DNA from: Staphylococcus sp. ACRSN
GTDB taxonomy: Bacteria > Bacillota > Bacilli > Staphylococcales > Staphylococcaceae
Direction of reading: 5' to 3'
Assembly: GCF_022346615.1 (NCBI RefSeq)
Contig: NZ_JAKRNS010000002.1
Location: 248,001 to 312,000, forward strand
DNA length: 64,000 nt
The translations under genes and the position numbers were made by a program. Shown here piece after piece: positions 8,740-16,243 of this stretch. Each line of letters opens with the position of its first letter. Positions within the stretch are counted from its first letter, which is position 1. Under the pieces are notes generated by a model that saw only the letters and a program-made list of their open reading frames with translations, was not told the DNA's origin and made no database searches.

Positions 8740-8788
8740 TTAGGTCAAGACTTGAGTTAAGAAATATTCAGTCTTGACCTAATTTTTT
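8740..8788 (+). terminator. Terminator of the formate dehydrogenase operon
   Basis: A 13-bp stem TTAGGTCAAGACT / AGTCTTGACCTAA around a 17-base loop, followed by six T. Confidence 0.88.
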
Positions 8789-8862
8789 GTTTGTAAAATG
8801 ACATATTGCAAAGTACTTAAATATGATACAATTTCTAATATTAGAGTTTTATTTAAGTTTGA

Positions 8863-9129
8863 ATGATGAGGAGAGGAAGACGTATTAATCCGAAAATGAT
8901 AAAAATCATGGCAATTATTTCCAATATTATGTTGGTCTTGGGAATTGTGTTTTTGATTACGATGAATATTATGATGGCAATAACGATGTTTGTTGTTTCA
9001 TTGGCAATAAGCCTCACTATTTTTAATACATTATTTAGAGATAAAAGAGGTATGAAGATTGCTATCAATGTATCATTTGCAATCGTACTTATAGCGATTA
9101 TTTTTATTTATATAACGCTAACCAAATAA
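8863..9129 (+). CDS. Small membrane protein, hypothetical (88 aa)
   Basis: An arginine-rich N-terminus (MMRRGRRINPK) is followed by three hydrophobic helices (about 15-37, 38-54, 66-87) with a short basic loop RDKRGMK between the last two, so it is inner-membrane. No family recognised. The start is uncertain: there is no good ribosome site ahead of ATG 8863, and an AGGAGAGG sequence lies inside the first codons. It sits 28 bases before the glucosaminidase gene on the same strand and may be co-transcribed with it. Confidence 0.6.
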   Translation: MMRRGRRINPKMIKIMAIISNIMLVLGIVFLITMNIMMAITMFVVSLAISLTIFNTLFRDKRGMKIAINVSFAIVLIAIIFIYITLTK

Positions 9130-9157
9130 TTGTGTAAGTTAGGGAGTTTTTCTAAAT

Positions 9158-9934
9158 ATGAACCAATTTATCAAAAATAGGTTTTCGTTTGTATTGTTAA
9201 TGGTAATTTTAGTGATTTTTGTAATATTACTTGTGATAAATGAGACAAGTTTGTTTGATAATCAAAAAACAACTTCATTCAATGATGCTGTTAGTAAACA
9301 AATTGATGGTAATGCATTGAATATGAAAGAAGAACAAGGCCAATTTGTTGATGCTTCAAGAGCTGATGTTAAACAAGCCATGGGTATTGATGATGAATTT
9401 GAAAATTTTAATTATATGGATATTTCTGAAAAAGTACCTATGTCTGAACAAGAAATAAACCAGATATTAAAGGATAAAGGCGTTTTAAAAGGTCAAGCTA
9501 AATCCTTTCTTAAAGCACAAGAAAAATATGACGTAAACGTGTTATATCTTATTAGTCATGCTTTAGTAGAAACAGGGCATGGTCGTTCAGAATTGGCACA
9601 AGGTATTAAAGATGATGGGAAAAAGTATTATAACTTTTTCGGTATTGGTGCATTTGATGAAAATGCAGTGCATACTGGTAGTAGTTATGCGAAGAAACAA
9701 TCTTGGACAACACCGGGTCAAGCAATAATGGGTGGTGCCAAATTTGTGCGTAAAAATTATTTCGATAAAGAACAAATTACGTTATATCAAATGCGATGGA
9801 ATCCGAAGTCTCCAGGAGAGCACCAATATGCATCAGATATTGCCTGGGATGGCAACATCGCTCAATTTATGCAACGATACTATGATAAGTTTGGTATTAA
9901 AAAGGATCATATCTATAAAGATTATTATTTATAA
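9158..9934 (+). CDS. sagA: Membrane-anchored N-acetylglucosaminidase (SagA type)
   Basis: 258 aa. One N-terminal membrane anchor (residues 8-27) is followed by a ~70-residue linker and a glucosaminidase (GH73/Flg_N-like) domain from about residue 95 to the end. The motif ALVETGHGRSELAQGI holds the expected catalytic Glu138, and YYNFFGIGAFD (157-167) is the family's substrate-groove motif. These enzymes trim peptidoglycan glycan strands during growth. S. aureus encodes four (Atl, SagA, SagB, ScaH); the anchored short form in this neighbourhood is, I believe, SagA. AGGGAG lies ~12 bases ahead of the ATG. A terminator follows. Confidence 0.8.
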   Translation: MNQFIKNRFSFVLLMVILVIFVILLVINETSLFDNQKTTSFNDAVSKQIDGNALNMKEEQGQFVDASRADVKQAMGIDDEFENFNYMDISEKVPMSEQEINQILKDKGVLKGQAKSFLKAQEKYDVNVLYLISHALVETGHGRSELAQGIKDDGKKYYNFFGIGAFDENAVHTGSSYAKKQSWTTPGQAIMGGAKFVRKNYFDKEQITLYQMRWNPKSPGEHQYASDIAWDGNIAQFMQRYYDKFGIKKDHIYKDYYL

Positions 9935-9958
9935 GACGATATTTATAGCAATTTAAAG

Positions 9959-9995
9959 GATAACGTAGTATTAGCTACAGTAGTTATCTTTTTTT
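9959..9995 (+). terminator. Putative terminator after sagA
   Basis: GATAAC ... GTTATC outer stem with an inner TAG/CTA pairing, followed by seven T. The stem is bulged. Confidence 0.65.
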
Positions 9996-10077
9996 CTGTG
10001 AAAATGAACCATCAAAATGAATTAAAGCAAAAGGTTATATTGTAATAAAAAGTTCAGGGAAATTTGGAGTGAAAATG

Positions 10078-11202
10078 ATGAAGATAGCTATAGTAGGTGC
10101 AGGTATAGGTGGTTTAACTACCGCAGCATTACTCAGTGAGCAAGGGCATGAAGTAAAGATATTTGAAAAGAATCAAAAGATATCTGAAATTGGTGCAGGT
10201 ATTGGCATTGGTGGTAATGTACTAGAAAAATTAGGTGATCATGATTTAGTAAAAGGTATTAGAAATATTGGGCAAGAAATAGAACAAATGGAAGTGTTAG
10301 ATGATAAAGGAACCGTGTTGTCTAATGTGAAGTTTAAAAAGAAAACTACAAATTTAACTGTTAAAAGACAAGATCTTGTTGATGTAATTCAGTCATATGT
10401 GCCAGAAAAGCAAATATTTTTAGGACATCATGTGGTTGCAATCGAAAATGAAGCACTTAAGGTAACCTTGAAGTTTGAAACACAAACAGATGAGGCTTTT
10501 GATTTATGCATTGCAGCTGATGGCATTCATTCTACTATTAGACAATCAATTGTACCTAATAGTAAACCTATATATAGAGGTTATACTGTATTTAGAGGAT
10601 TGATAGAAGACATCAATATTAAATCTACGCATATTGCAAAGGAATACTGGTCATCGAAAGGTAGAGTGGGGATCGTACCGTTATTGAACCACCAAGCTTA
10701 TTGGTTTATTTCTATTAATGCTAAAGAAAATGATGAGAAATTTAAGACATACGGTAAGCCACACCTACAAGCTAGATTTAATCATTTTCCTAATGAAGTA
10801 AGGGCAATGTTGGATAAACAAAGTGAAACGGACATACTGTTACATGATATTTTTGACCTACAGCCACTGAAGACGTTTATCCATCAACGTATAATCTTAT
10901 TAGGTGACGCAGCGCATGCTACAACGCCTAATATGGGGCAAGGCGCTGGACAAGCCATGGAAGATGCTATTGTTTTAGCAAATTGTATAGCGAGTTATGA
11001 TTTTGAAGAGGCACTGCAAAGGTATGATAAGTTACGCGTAAAACATGCCAAAAAAGTGATTAAACGTTCTCGTAGAATCGGTAAAATAGCACAAAAATCA
11101 AATAAATTGATTATTGCTATACGTAATCTAATCACGAAAATATTACCAAATCAATTTGCAAGTGCTCAGACAAAGTTCTTATTTAAGACAAAAATCAAAT
11201 AA
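10078..11202 (+). CDS. FAD-dependent aromatic-type monooxygenase
   Basis: 374 aa, cytosolic class A flavoprotein hydroxylase (UbiH/salicylate-hydroxylase fold). The N-terminal Rossmann motif is GAGIGGLTTAALL (from residue 7). The DG motif lies in LCIAADGIHSTIR, and the GD motif is GDAAHATTPNMGQGAGQAMEDA starting at Gly276. Together these bind FAD and NAD(P)H. The substrate cannot be read from the sequence; there are no neighbouring catabolic genes. ATG 10078 is chosen from GGAG (10066-10069) at 8 bases; ATG 10075 and GTG 10069 are alternatives. The gene is flanked by terminators on both sides, so it is transcribed alone. Confidence 0.82.
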   Translation: MKIAIVGAGIGGLTTAALLSEQGHEVKIFEKNQKISEIGAGIGIGGNVLEKLGDHDLVKGIRNIGQEIEQMEVLDDKGTVLSNVKFKKKTTNLTVKRQDLVDVIQSYVPEKQIFLGHHVVAIENEALKVTLKFETQTDEAFDLCIAADGIHSTIRQSIVPNSKPIYRGYTVFRGLIEDINIKSTHIAKEYWSSKGRVGIVPLLNHQAYWFISINAKENDEKFKTYGKPHLQARFNHFPNEVRAMLDKQSETDILLHDIFDLQPLKTFIHQRIILLGDAAHATTPNMGQGAGQAMEDAIVLANCIASYDFEEALQRYDKLRVKHAKKVIKRSRRIGKIAQKSNKLIIAIRNLITKILPNQFASAQTKFLFKTKIK

Positions 11203-11248
11203 ATATTAATAATAAAGATTTGTATTTTAACGATTGAATAATTATAGC

Positions 11249-11290
11249 AAAGAGCCGATTGAATTTTTAAAAGTTCAATCGGCTCTTTTT
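11249..11290. terminator. Bidirectional terminator between convergent genes
   Basis: A perfect 15-bp stem AAAGAGCCGATTGAA / TTCAATCGGCTCTTT with T runs on both strands. It serves the monooxygenase (+) and the hydroxyacid dehydrogenase (-). Confidence 0.92.
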
Positions 11291-11351
11291 ATTAGATAAA
11301 TGATATAACTTTGAAAATACATTTTATAGTTGAAATAATATATGATAATGA

Positions 11352-12308
11352 TTAATTAACTAAAAATTTTGGCGACTTATCATTTAATTTAGACAAAGTG
11401 TCATTTGCAACAATCTTTGCCATCATATCTCTTGATTCAAATGTGGCATTCCCTATATGAGGTGTAATAACTACATTGTTTAGTGACTTTAATTTTTCAT
11501 TTATTTCTGGTTCAAATTCAAAAACATCTAACGCAGCACCTTCGATTTCTTTATTTTGTAGTGCTGAAACTAATGCTTCTTCATGTACGATAGGTCCTCT
11601 CGATGCATTGATTAAATACCCAGTTGATTTCATTAGCTTAAATTGTTCTACATCGATCAAGTGATGTAAATCAGTAGAATAAGCAGCATTAATTGTTACG
11701 AAATCAGCATGCTTTAATAATGTATCTAAATCCACATATTTTGCTCCAATTTCACGTTCTTTATCAATTTTTTGATTTGGCCCAGTGTATAAGATATTCA
11801 TATCAAAAGCTTTTGCTCTTTTAGCTACTGCACCACCAATTTCACCTAAACCGATGATACCGATAGTTTTGCCCGAAACCTCTCTACCTCTGAAAAATAA
11901 AGGGGCCCATCCATCAAAACCTTCTGCTCTACATAGCTTATCACCTTCAACAATACGACGTGCGGCTGCCAAGACAAGTCCAAAAGTTAACTCTGCAGTC
12001 GAATTTGTAGATGCTTTTGGCGTGTTTGTAACATCGATGTTTTTTTGACGCGCGTAATCTGTATCAACATTGTTAAAGCCAGCACCATAATTCGCTATGA
12101 TTTTCAAATTGGAACCCGCATCAATAATTGCTTGATTAACATTTGTAGATAAAAGGCTAATTAATGCATCAGCATCTTTGACGCCTTCTTTTAATGTATC
12201 TTGATCAATAATCCCTTTACCATCATACATTTCAACTTCAACGCCTGCATTTTCTAATACTTTCAGTCCTGCATCAGGTATTGGTCCTGCGATATATACT
12301 TTTACCAT
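11352..12308 (-). CDS. D-isomer-specific 2-hydroxyacid dehydrogenase (NAD-dependent, glyoxylate/hydroxypyruvate reductase type)
   Basis: 318 aa with the typical two-domain layout. The nucleotide-binding motif is GLGEIGGAVAKRA (153-165). The catalytic triad is visible as Arg237 (SRGP), Glu266 (DVFEFEP) and His284 (TPHIGN). Such enzymes reduce 2-oxoacids (glyoxylate, hydroxypyruvate and others) with NADH. The substrate side chain pocket cannot be read with certainty. The start is supported by AGGAAGTGA 8 bases upstream. No partner gene is adjacent. Confidence 0.87.
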   Translation of the reverse strand: MVKVYIAGPIPDAGLKVLENAGVEVEMYDGKGIIDQDTLKEGVKDADALISLLSTNVNQAIIDAGSNLKIIANYGAGFNNVDTDYARQKNIDVTNTPKASTNSTAELTFGLVLAAARRIVEGDKLCRAEGFDGWAPLFFRGREVSGKTIGIIGLGEIGGAVAKRAKAFDMNILYTGPNQKIDKEREIGAKYVDLDTLLKHADFVTINAAYSTDLHHLIDVEQFKLMKSTGYLINASRGPIVHEEALVSALQNKEIEGAALDVFEFEPEINEKLKSLNNVVITPHIGNATFESRDMMAKIVANDTLSKLNDKSPKFLVN

Positions 12309-12466
12309 GAATAATCACTTCCTTTAATATAAAGTATAGTAAATAAACAAAGTCTAAACAAATTTTTATTATTGAAATTTGAGAGAAAATAAATGATTTG
12401 TATTCGCTTTCATTTTATGCATGTATCCACTACAAAATAGCTATCACGAAATTTGAAACATTAATA

Positions 12467-12781
12467 TTAACTTGTTAATTTAAGTCCAACAATCGAAAGT
12501 ATGATTAGACAGATGAAAAATATACGTTTAGTATTTTTGGCTTCATTATAAACGAGCATACCTACTAATGTACCACCACCAGTTCCAATACCACTCCAAA
12601 TTGCATATGCAGTACCCATAGGAATAGAATTCATCGCTAATTTCAAGGTGCTAAAACTGCAAATAAAGGCGATACCTAAAACTATGATAAGTGATTTTTT
12701 CTTTGTTCTTGTGATTTCATTAAGGATAATGACACCAACAACTTCTAATAAACCTGCAATTAATAAGATAATCCAACTCAT
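12467..12781 (-). CDS. Small multidrug resistance (SMR) protein, second of a pair
   Basis: 104 aa with four transmembrane helices. The N-terminal helix MSWIILLIAGLLEVVGVI carries the SMR membrane glutamate (Glu13). The second conserved block MGTAYAIWSGIGTGGGTLVG matches the family. Its ATG overlaps the upstream gene's stop (ATGA), so the two are translated together, as expected for heterodimeric SMR pumps such as YkkCD or EbrAB. A longer frame starting at 12841 runs into the upstream gene; GGAGGT ~9 bases ahead of 12781 decides the shorter start. Proton-driven export of a cationic compound is the family role. Confidence 0.83.
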   Translation of the reverse strand: MSWIILLIAGLLEVVGVIILNEITRTKKKSLIIVLGIAFICSFSTLKLAMNSIPMGTAYAIWSGIGTGGGTLVGMLVYNEAKNTKRIFFICLIILSIVGLKLTS

Positions 12782-13101
12782 TGGCTTTCTACCTCCGAAG
12801 TTGATAATTTGAGACCAATAATACCAATAACTAATAGACATATGAGCATCAGTTTAATTATATTCAATGGGTCACCAAAAATGAGCATATCTACAATAAC
12901 TGTACCAACCGACCCTATACCGACGAAAACAGCATAAACAGTTCCTACGGGTAAGGATTTACACGCTGATATGACTAAAAAGAAGCTAAGACCAATTATA
13001 ATAACGACTATGGTCCAACTCCAAATTGAATCCGCAATATTTAAACCAGTAACCCATAATACTTCTATTAATCCAGCCAATATTACTTTTAACCACTGCA
13101 T
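12778..13101 (-). CDS. Small multidrug resistance (SMR) protein, first of a pair
   Basis: 107 aa with four helices. Membrane glutamate Glu13 lies in MQWLKVILAGLIEVLWVTGL, and the PVGTVYAVFVGIGSVGTVIVD block follows. TAGGAGGT sits about 8 bases upstream of the ATG. It shares four bases with the second SMR gene. The PVGTxYAVxxGIGxVGT wording resembles guanidinium exporters (Gdx) as well as drug exporters, but no guanidine riboswitch core was recognisable in the ~300 bases upstream, so the cargo is open. Confidence 0.83.
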   Translation of the reverse strand: MQWLKVILAGLIEVLWVTGLNIADSIWSWTIVVIIIGLSFFLVISACKSLPVGTVYAVFVGIGSVGTVIVDMLIFGDPLNIIKLMLICLLVIGIIGLKLSTSEVESQ

Positions 13102-13201
13102 GATACAACCTCCTAAAATATAAGAAACGTAACCATTTTCTCAAAGTTATACGTAAACTGCAATAAGCTACTTTATAAAAACAAGTTTAAAATATGATTT
13201 T

Positions 13202-13355
13202 ACTATAATTATGCAATATAAAAAGAAGATAAAGGAGCTTAATGATGCTATAGGGAGCATACATGTTCAAAATCGCAAAATAATATATAAAAAAGAGCGC
13301 TAATCCATGAGATTAGCGCTCTTTTTTTGAGAATAGAGATTTATATCCCAGTCTC
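13202..13355 (+). ncRNA. Conserved intergenic stem-loop element, copy A (possible small RNA)
   Basis: The 300-base gap upstream of the SMR pair holds TATAAT (13204-13209). A conserved block ACATGTTCAAAATCG (13261-13275) follows. Then comes a strong hairpin AAAGAGCGCTAATC-CATGA-GATTAGCGCTCTTT (13292-13324) with a T run, and the trailer GAGAATAGAGATTTATATCC. The same arrangement recurs near 53,190-53,300 with a different stem sequence but the same flanks, which implies a repeated, selected element. The direction of transcription is inferred from the T run and could be the reverse, since the hairpin also starts with an A run. It may also simply terminate the CHAP gene to its right. Confidence 0.5.
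13292..13328. terminator. Hairpin terminator inside element copy A
   Basis: A perfect 14-bp stem with a 5-base loop, A-rich on the left and seven T on the right, so it works in both directions. It lies 73 bases past the stop of the minus-strand CHAP gene. Confidence 0.85.
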
Positions 13356-13400
13356 TATAGTTTTAATAAAGTTGTAGCGATATATTTAAATGTTTAGTAA

Positions 13401-13868
13401 TTAGTTTAAGTGGATATAGTTGTAAGAACTAGCTTCACTTGATGAAATTGTACGTTCGCTTACTGAGTATGGTCCACCACCATAGTTCATTTCAGAAACT
13501 GTTACTGAACCATCACTTGAAACGTTTTTTACATATGCAACGTGGCCATATGGTCCAGAGTTTGATTGTAAGATTGAACCTTGTTCTGGTGAGTTATTTA
13601 CTGTGTAACCAGCTGAAGATGCAGCTGAAGCCCAGTTGTTTGCATTTCCCCATGTAGAACCAATTTCTCCGTTTACTTGATCATAAACGTACCAAGTACA
13701 TTGACCTGCTGTATATAAATTACCACTTGAAGTAGACTGTGTTGTGCTTTCGTTAGTAGATTGAGTTTGAGTTTGTTCTGCAGCGTCAGCTTCATGTCCT
13801 TGATCTAATCCTAACATTGCTGCTCCGATACCTGCTGTTAATGTTGTAGCTGTTAATAATTTTTTCAT
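13401..13868 (-). CDS. Secreted CHAP-domain amidase/endopeptidase (SsaA-like, short)
   Basis: 155 aa. A signal peptide ([19 protein letters not shown]...) has a probable cleavage near EADAA-EQ (residues 26-31). A short Ser/Thr/Gln-rich linker leads into a CHAP domain. Catalytic candidates are Cys57 (GQCTWY), His109 (YGHVAYV) and Glu126 (SEMNY). It is expected to cut peptidoglycan peptide or cross-bridge bonds outside the cell. GGGAGGAC ~9 bases ahead supports ATG 13868 rather than the upstream in-frame 13886. Its promoter region carries a WalR-like box, and it is a shorter paralogue of the SsaA gene at 18.1-18.8 kb (CHAP domains nearly identical). Confidence 0.87.
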   Translation of the reverse strand: MKKLLTATTLTAGIGAAMLGLDQGHEADAAEQTQTQSTNESTTQSTSSGNLYTAGQCTWYVYDQVNGEIGSTWGNANNWASAASSAGYTVNNSPEQGSILQSNSGPYGHVAYVKNVSSDGSVTVSEMNYGGGPYSVSERTISSSEASSYNYIHLN

Positions 13869-14002
13869 TTTAAAAAGTCCTCCCAAAAGTCATCATTCAT
13901 AAAATAACTTTTATCTATAATTAATTTAAGTTGAATGTTTTTTCGTCTGTGCTTTTTAACGACAAATAACACTCTAACAGATGAATTTGCTTTTGTGTGC
14001 AA

Positions 14003-14019
14003 TGTTACGTCTTTGTAAA
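14003..14019 (+). promoter_or_regulatory. WalR (YycF) binding box upstream of the short CHAP gene
   Basis: TGTTAC-GTCTT-TGTAAA matches the WalR direct repeat TGTWAH-N5-TGTWAH at every position. It lies ~135 bases upstream of the start codon. It reads on the strand opposite to the gene, an orientation also seen at the ssaA site at 18,972. Confidence 0.72.
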
Positions 14020-14024
14020 CCAAT

Positions 14025-14068
14025 TAAAAAAACCTCACATGTCATTGTAATAAATGAATAGTGAGGTT
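14025..14068 (-). terminator. Putative terminator of the DUF4870 gene
   Basis: AACCTCAC (14031-14038) pairs with GTGAGGTT (14061-14068). On the minus strand a T run follows. It lies ~120 bases past the gene and just before the WalR box of the next minus-strand gene. Confidence 0.6.
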
Positions 14069-14185
14069 ACATTATGAAATATTCTCTAATTATGTTGGCA
14101 CTAAAGGTATTTAGTGTATTTCGAAACTAAGAAATACAATGGATTATTACACGACTTGTAAAAAGTCTTAATATTTAGATTACTT

Positions 14186-14551
14186 TTATTTAATAAATCT
14201 AATAGACAAAGGTGCTAAATAATCTTCTCCATTATATGATTTTACTGCAGCAATTATTGTGAATACGATTATTAATATAGAGATTATTGGTAAAATAATA
14301 AAGCCAACTAATATAAATAGAGATAGTGTTCCAACAATCGTCCAAATAAAGTAGGATAAAAAGAAATTAAAATAATTTTTCCCAGCACGATCTACAAAGG
14401 GCGATTCATCACGTTTGATTAACCAAATAATTAGTGGCCCGATAATTGAAGTGAAAAAACTTAAGATGTAAATTAACATTGCCATCAATCGTGCTTCATT
14501 GTCTGTTTCTTCTATAATTGTCGAATGGCCGTTCTTATCAAATTCTGACAT
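14186..14551 (-). CDS. DUF4870 (Tic20-like) small membrane protein
   Basis: 121 aa. An acidic soluble N-terminus (EFDKNGHSTIIEETDNEARLMAM) is followed by three hydrophobic helices (about 24-46, 66-86, 87-104). The GPLIIWLIKRDESPFVDRAGKNYFNF stretch is the signature of DUF4870/Tic20-like proteins. Function in bacteria is not established. AAGGAGGAAA lies 8 bases ahead of the ATG. It is transcribed alone. Confidence 0.8.
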   Translation of the reverse strand: MSEFDKNGHSTIIEETDNEARLMAMLIYILSFFTSIIGPLIIWLIKRDESPFVDRAGKNYFNFFLSYFIWTIVGTLSLFILVGFIILPIISILIIVFTIIAAVKSYNGEDYLAPLSIRFIK

Positions 14552-15137
14552 AATATTTCCTCCTTTTTAATTTATTTATACCTAAATAAGACTTAAATAT
14601 AAATATTAACACACATTAAACTATGGAATATCAGAAATAGTCATTACTAATTTCTCATATGTTTAAAAAATAGCTAAATTTCAACCTTATTATTATAAAT
14701 AGTGCTTTTATATCGAAGCATATATTATCTAGCTTAGTTTAGATTATAATATAAGATTACTTTGTTTGTTAGACAAAATATTAAAAACATCCAGTTTAAT
14801 AAAATTAACCATATAGCATTTATGAAAATTAAAAGGATGTCTTATAGTCAATTCGAATCAACATTTCTAATAAAATAGTATGTATAAAACGAAACATTTA
14901 GAAATCAAAATCAAATGTCTCTACAATTATAATAATCTTATCGAATAGATCCTAAAAATTTCATATCCTATTTTAAATTATTATTTAAAAAGCATACAGT
15001 TGAATCGATAAAAATTTTGTTATTTAAATCAAGTTTAATAGAAATATTTTGATTGAGTGCAATTGTTTATAGCTGTTTATTACAGGTTATACATTAAAGT
15101 AATGTGTATATATCAAAATAAAGAGAGAAGGTTGAAT
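14552..15137. other. 585-base gap between divergent genes, no recognised feature
   Basis: Very AT-rich and free of a supportable gene; the longest frames lack ribosome sites or run 18 codons. It must contain promoters for the divergent DUF4870 and opine-dehydrogenase genes, but several TATAAT-like hexamers occur and none stands out. No terminator-type hairpin was found. Confidence 0.35.
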
Positions 15138-16208
15138 ATGAAAATCGCTATTGTAGGATCTGGTAATGGTGCTGTCACAGCAGCATTAGATATGAAAAGT
15201 AAGGGGCATGAGGTGAAACTATATTGTAGAAATCAATCCATACATAAATTTGATAAAGCAATTGAACAGGGTGGTTTCACTTTTAACAATGAAGGAGAAT
15301 CACATTTTGTTGAATTTACAGATATTAGTGATGATATGTCTTATGTATTAAATGAAGCAGAAGTGGTTCAAATAATTATTCCATCATCCTTTATTGAACA
15401 TTATGCTCATACCATGGCACCATTTTTAAAAACTGAACAACTTATATTTTTTAATATGGCAGCAGCAATGGGGTCAATTAGACTTTTAAATGTTTTAGAA
15501 GATATGCATATTGATACAAAACCAAAATTTGCAGAAGTTAATACTTTAACATATGGTACTAGAGTTAATTTTGACGAAGCTACTGTGAATTTATCTTTAA
15601 ATGTTAGAAAAGTTCATTTTTCAACATATAATAAAGCAAATTTAAGTGAAAGTTTTGAAAAAATAGAGAAGCTATATCCTTATATTGTTAAAGAGGAAAG
15701 TTTATGGAAGACAAATCTAGAAAATGGAAATCCAGAAGTGCATCCTGGGCCAACTTTATTAAATGTTGGAAGAATTGATTATTCTGAAGATTTTTCGTTA
15801 TACGCTGAAGGTATAACAACACATACAGTTAGATTATTACATGCAGTTGAATTAGAACGACTGACATTAGGACGTAAACTTGGGTTTGAATTATCAACTG
15901 CGAAAGAAGCAAGAATAGAGCGTGGAAATTTAGAACGTGTTGATGAAGATGAACCACTCAACCGTTTATTTAATAATAGTCCAGTATTTTCTCAAATAAA
16001 AGGACCAAACCAAGTTAAAAATCGCTATTTAACTGAGGATATCGCATTTGGATTAGTTTTATGGTCAAGCTTGGGTAGCCATATCGGTGTTCCAACGCCT
16101 AACATTGATGCAATTATAACAATAGCCTCTACGATACTTGAAAGAGATTTCTTTGAAGAAGGGTTAACATTATCAGAATTAGGCATTGATAAATTAGGTT
16201 TAGATTAG
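15138..16208 (+). CDS. Opine (octopine/nopaline) dehydrogenase family NAD(P)-dependent oxidoreductase
   Basis: 356 aa. An N-terminal Rossmann domain (MKIAIVGSGNGAVTAALDM) is joined to a C-terminal helical octopine-DH domain. Conserved HPGPTLLNVGRI (near residues 198-209) is the family's substrate-site motif, in which the His acts in catalysis. The family reductively condenses an amino acid with a 2-oxoacid, as staphylopine dehydrogenase CntM does, but this gene is not in a cnt metallophore locus. AGAAGGTTG precedes ATG 15138; the frame stays open upstream to 15057 without a ribosome site. It is followed 35 bases later by an NhaC-type transporter, so the two are probably co-transcribed. The substrate is unknown. 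Confidence 0.8.
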   Translation: MKIAIVGSGNGAVTAALDMKSKGHEVKLYCRNQSIHKFDKAIEQGGFTFNNEGESHFVEFTDISDDMSYVLNEAEVVQIIIPSSFIEHYAHTMAPFLKTEQLIFFNMAAAMGSIRLLNVLEDMHIDTKPKFAEVNTLTYGTRVNFDEATVNLSLNVRKVHFSTYNKANLSESFEKIEKLYPYIVKEESLWKTNLENGNPEVHPGPTLLNVGRIDYSEDFSLYAEGITTHTVRLLHAVELERLTLGRKLGFELSTAKEARIERGNLERVDEDEPLNRLFNNSPVFSQIKGPNQVKNRYLTEDIAFGLVLWSSLGSHIGVPTPNIDAIITIASTILERDFFEEGLTLSELGIDKLGLD

Positions 16209-16243
16209 TTTATGAACATAGTTTTTAAAAGGGGGCACAAGCA

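Noticed and set aside
9732..9956. 74-codon frame overlapping the end of sagA
   Set aside because: Shadow of the sagA coding region; no ribosome site.
13102..13291. Guanidine riboswitch before the SMR pair
   Set aside because: The characteristic core words could not be found by eye on the minus strand.
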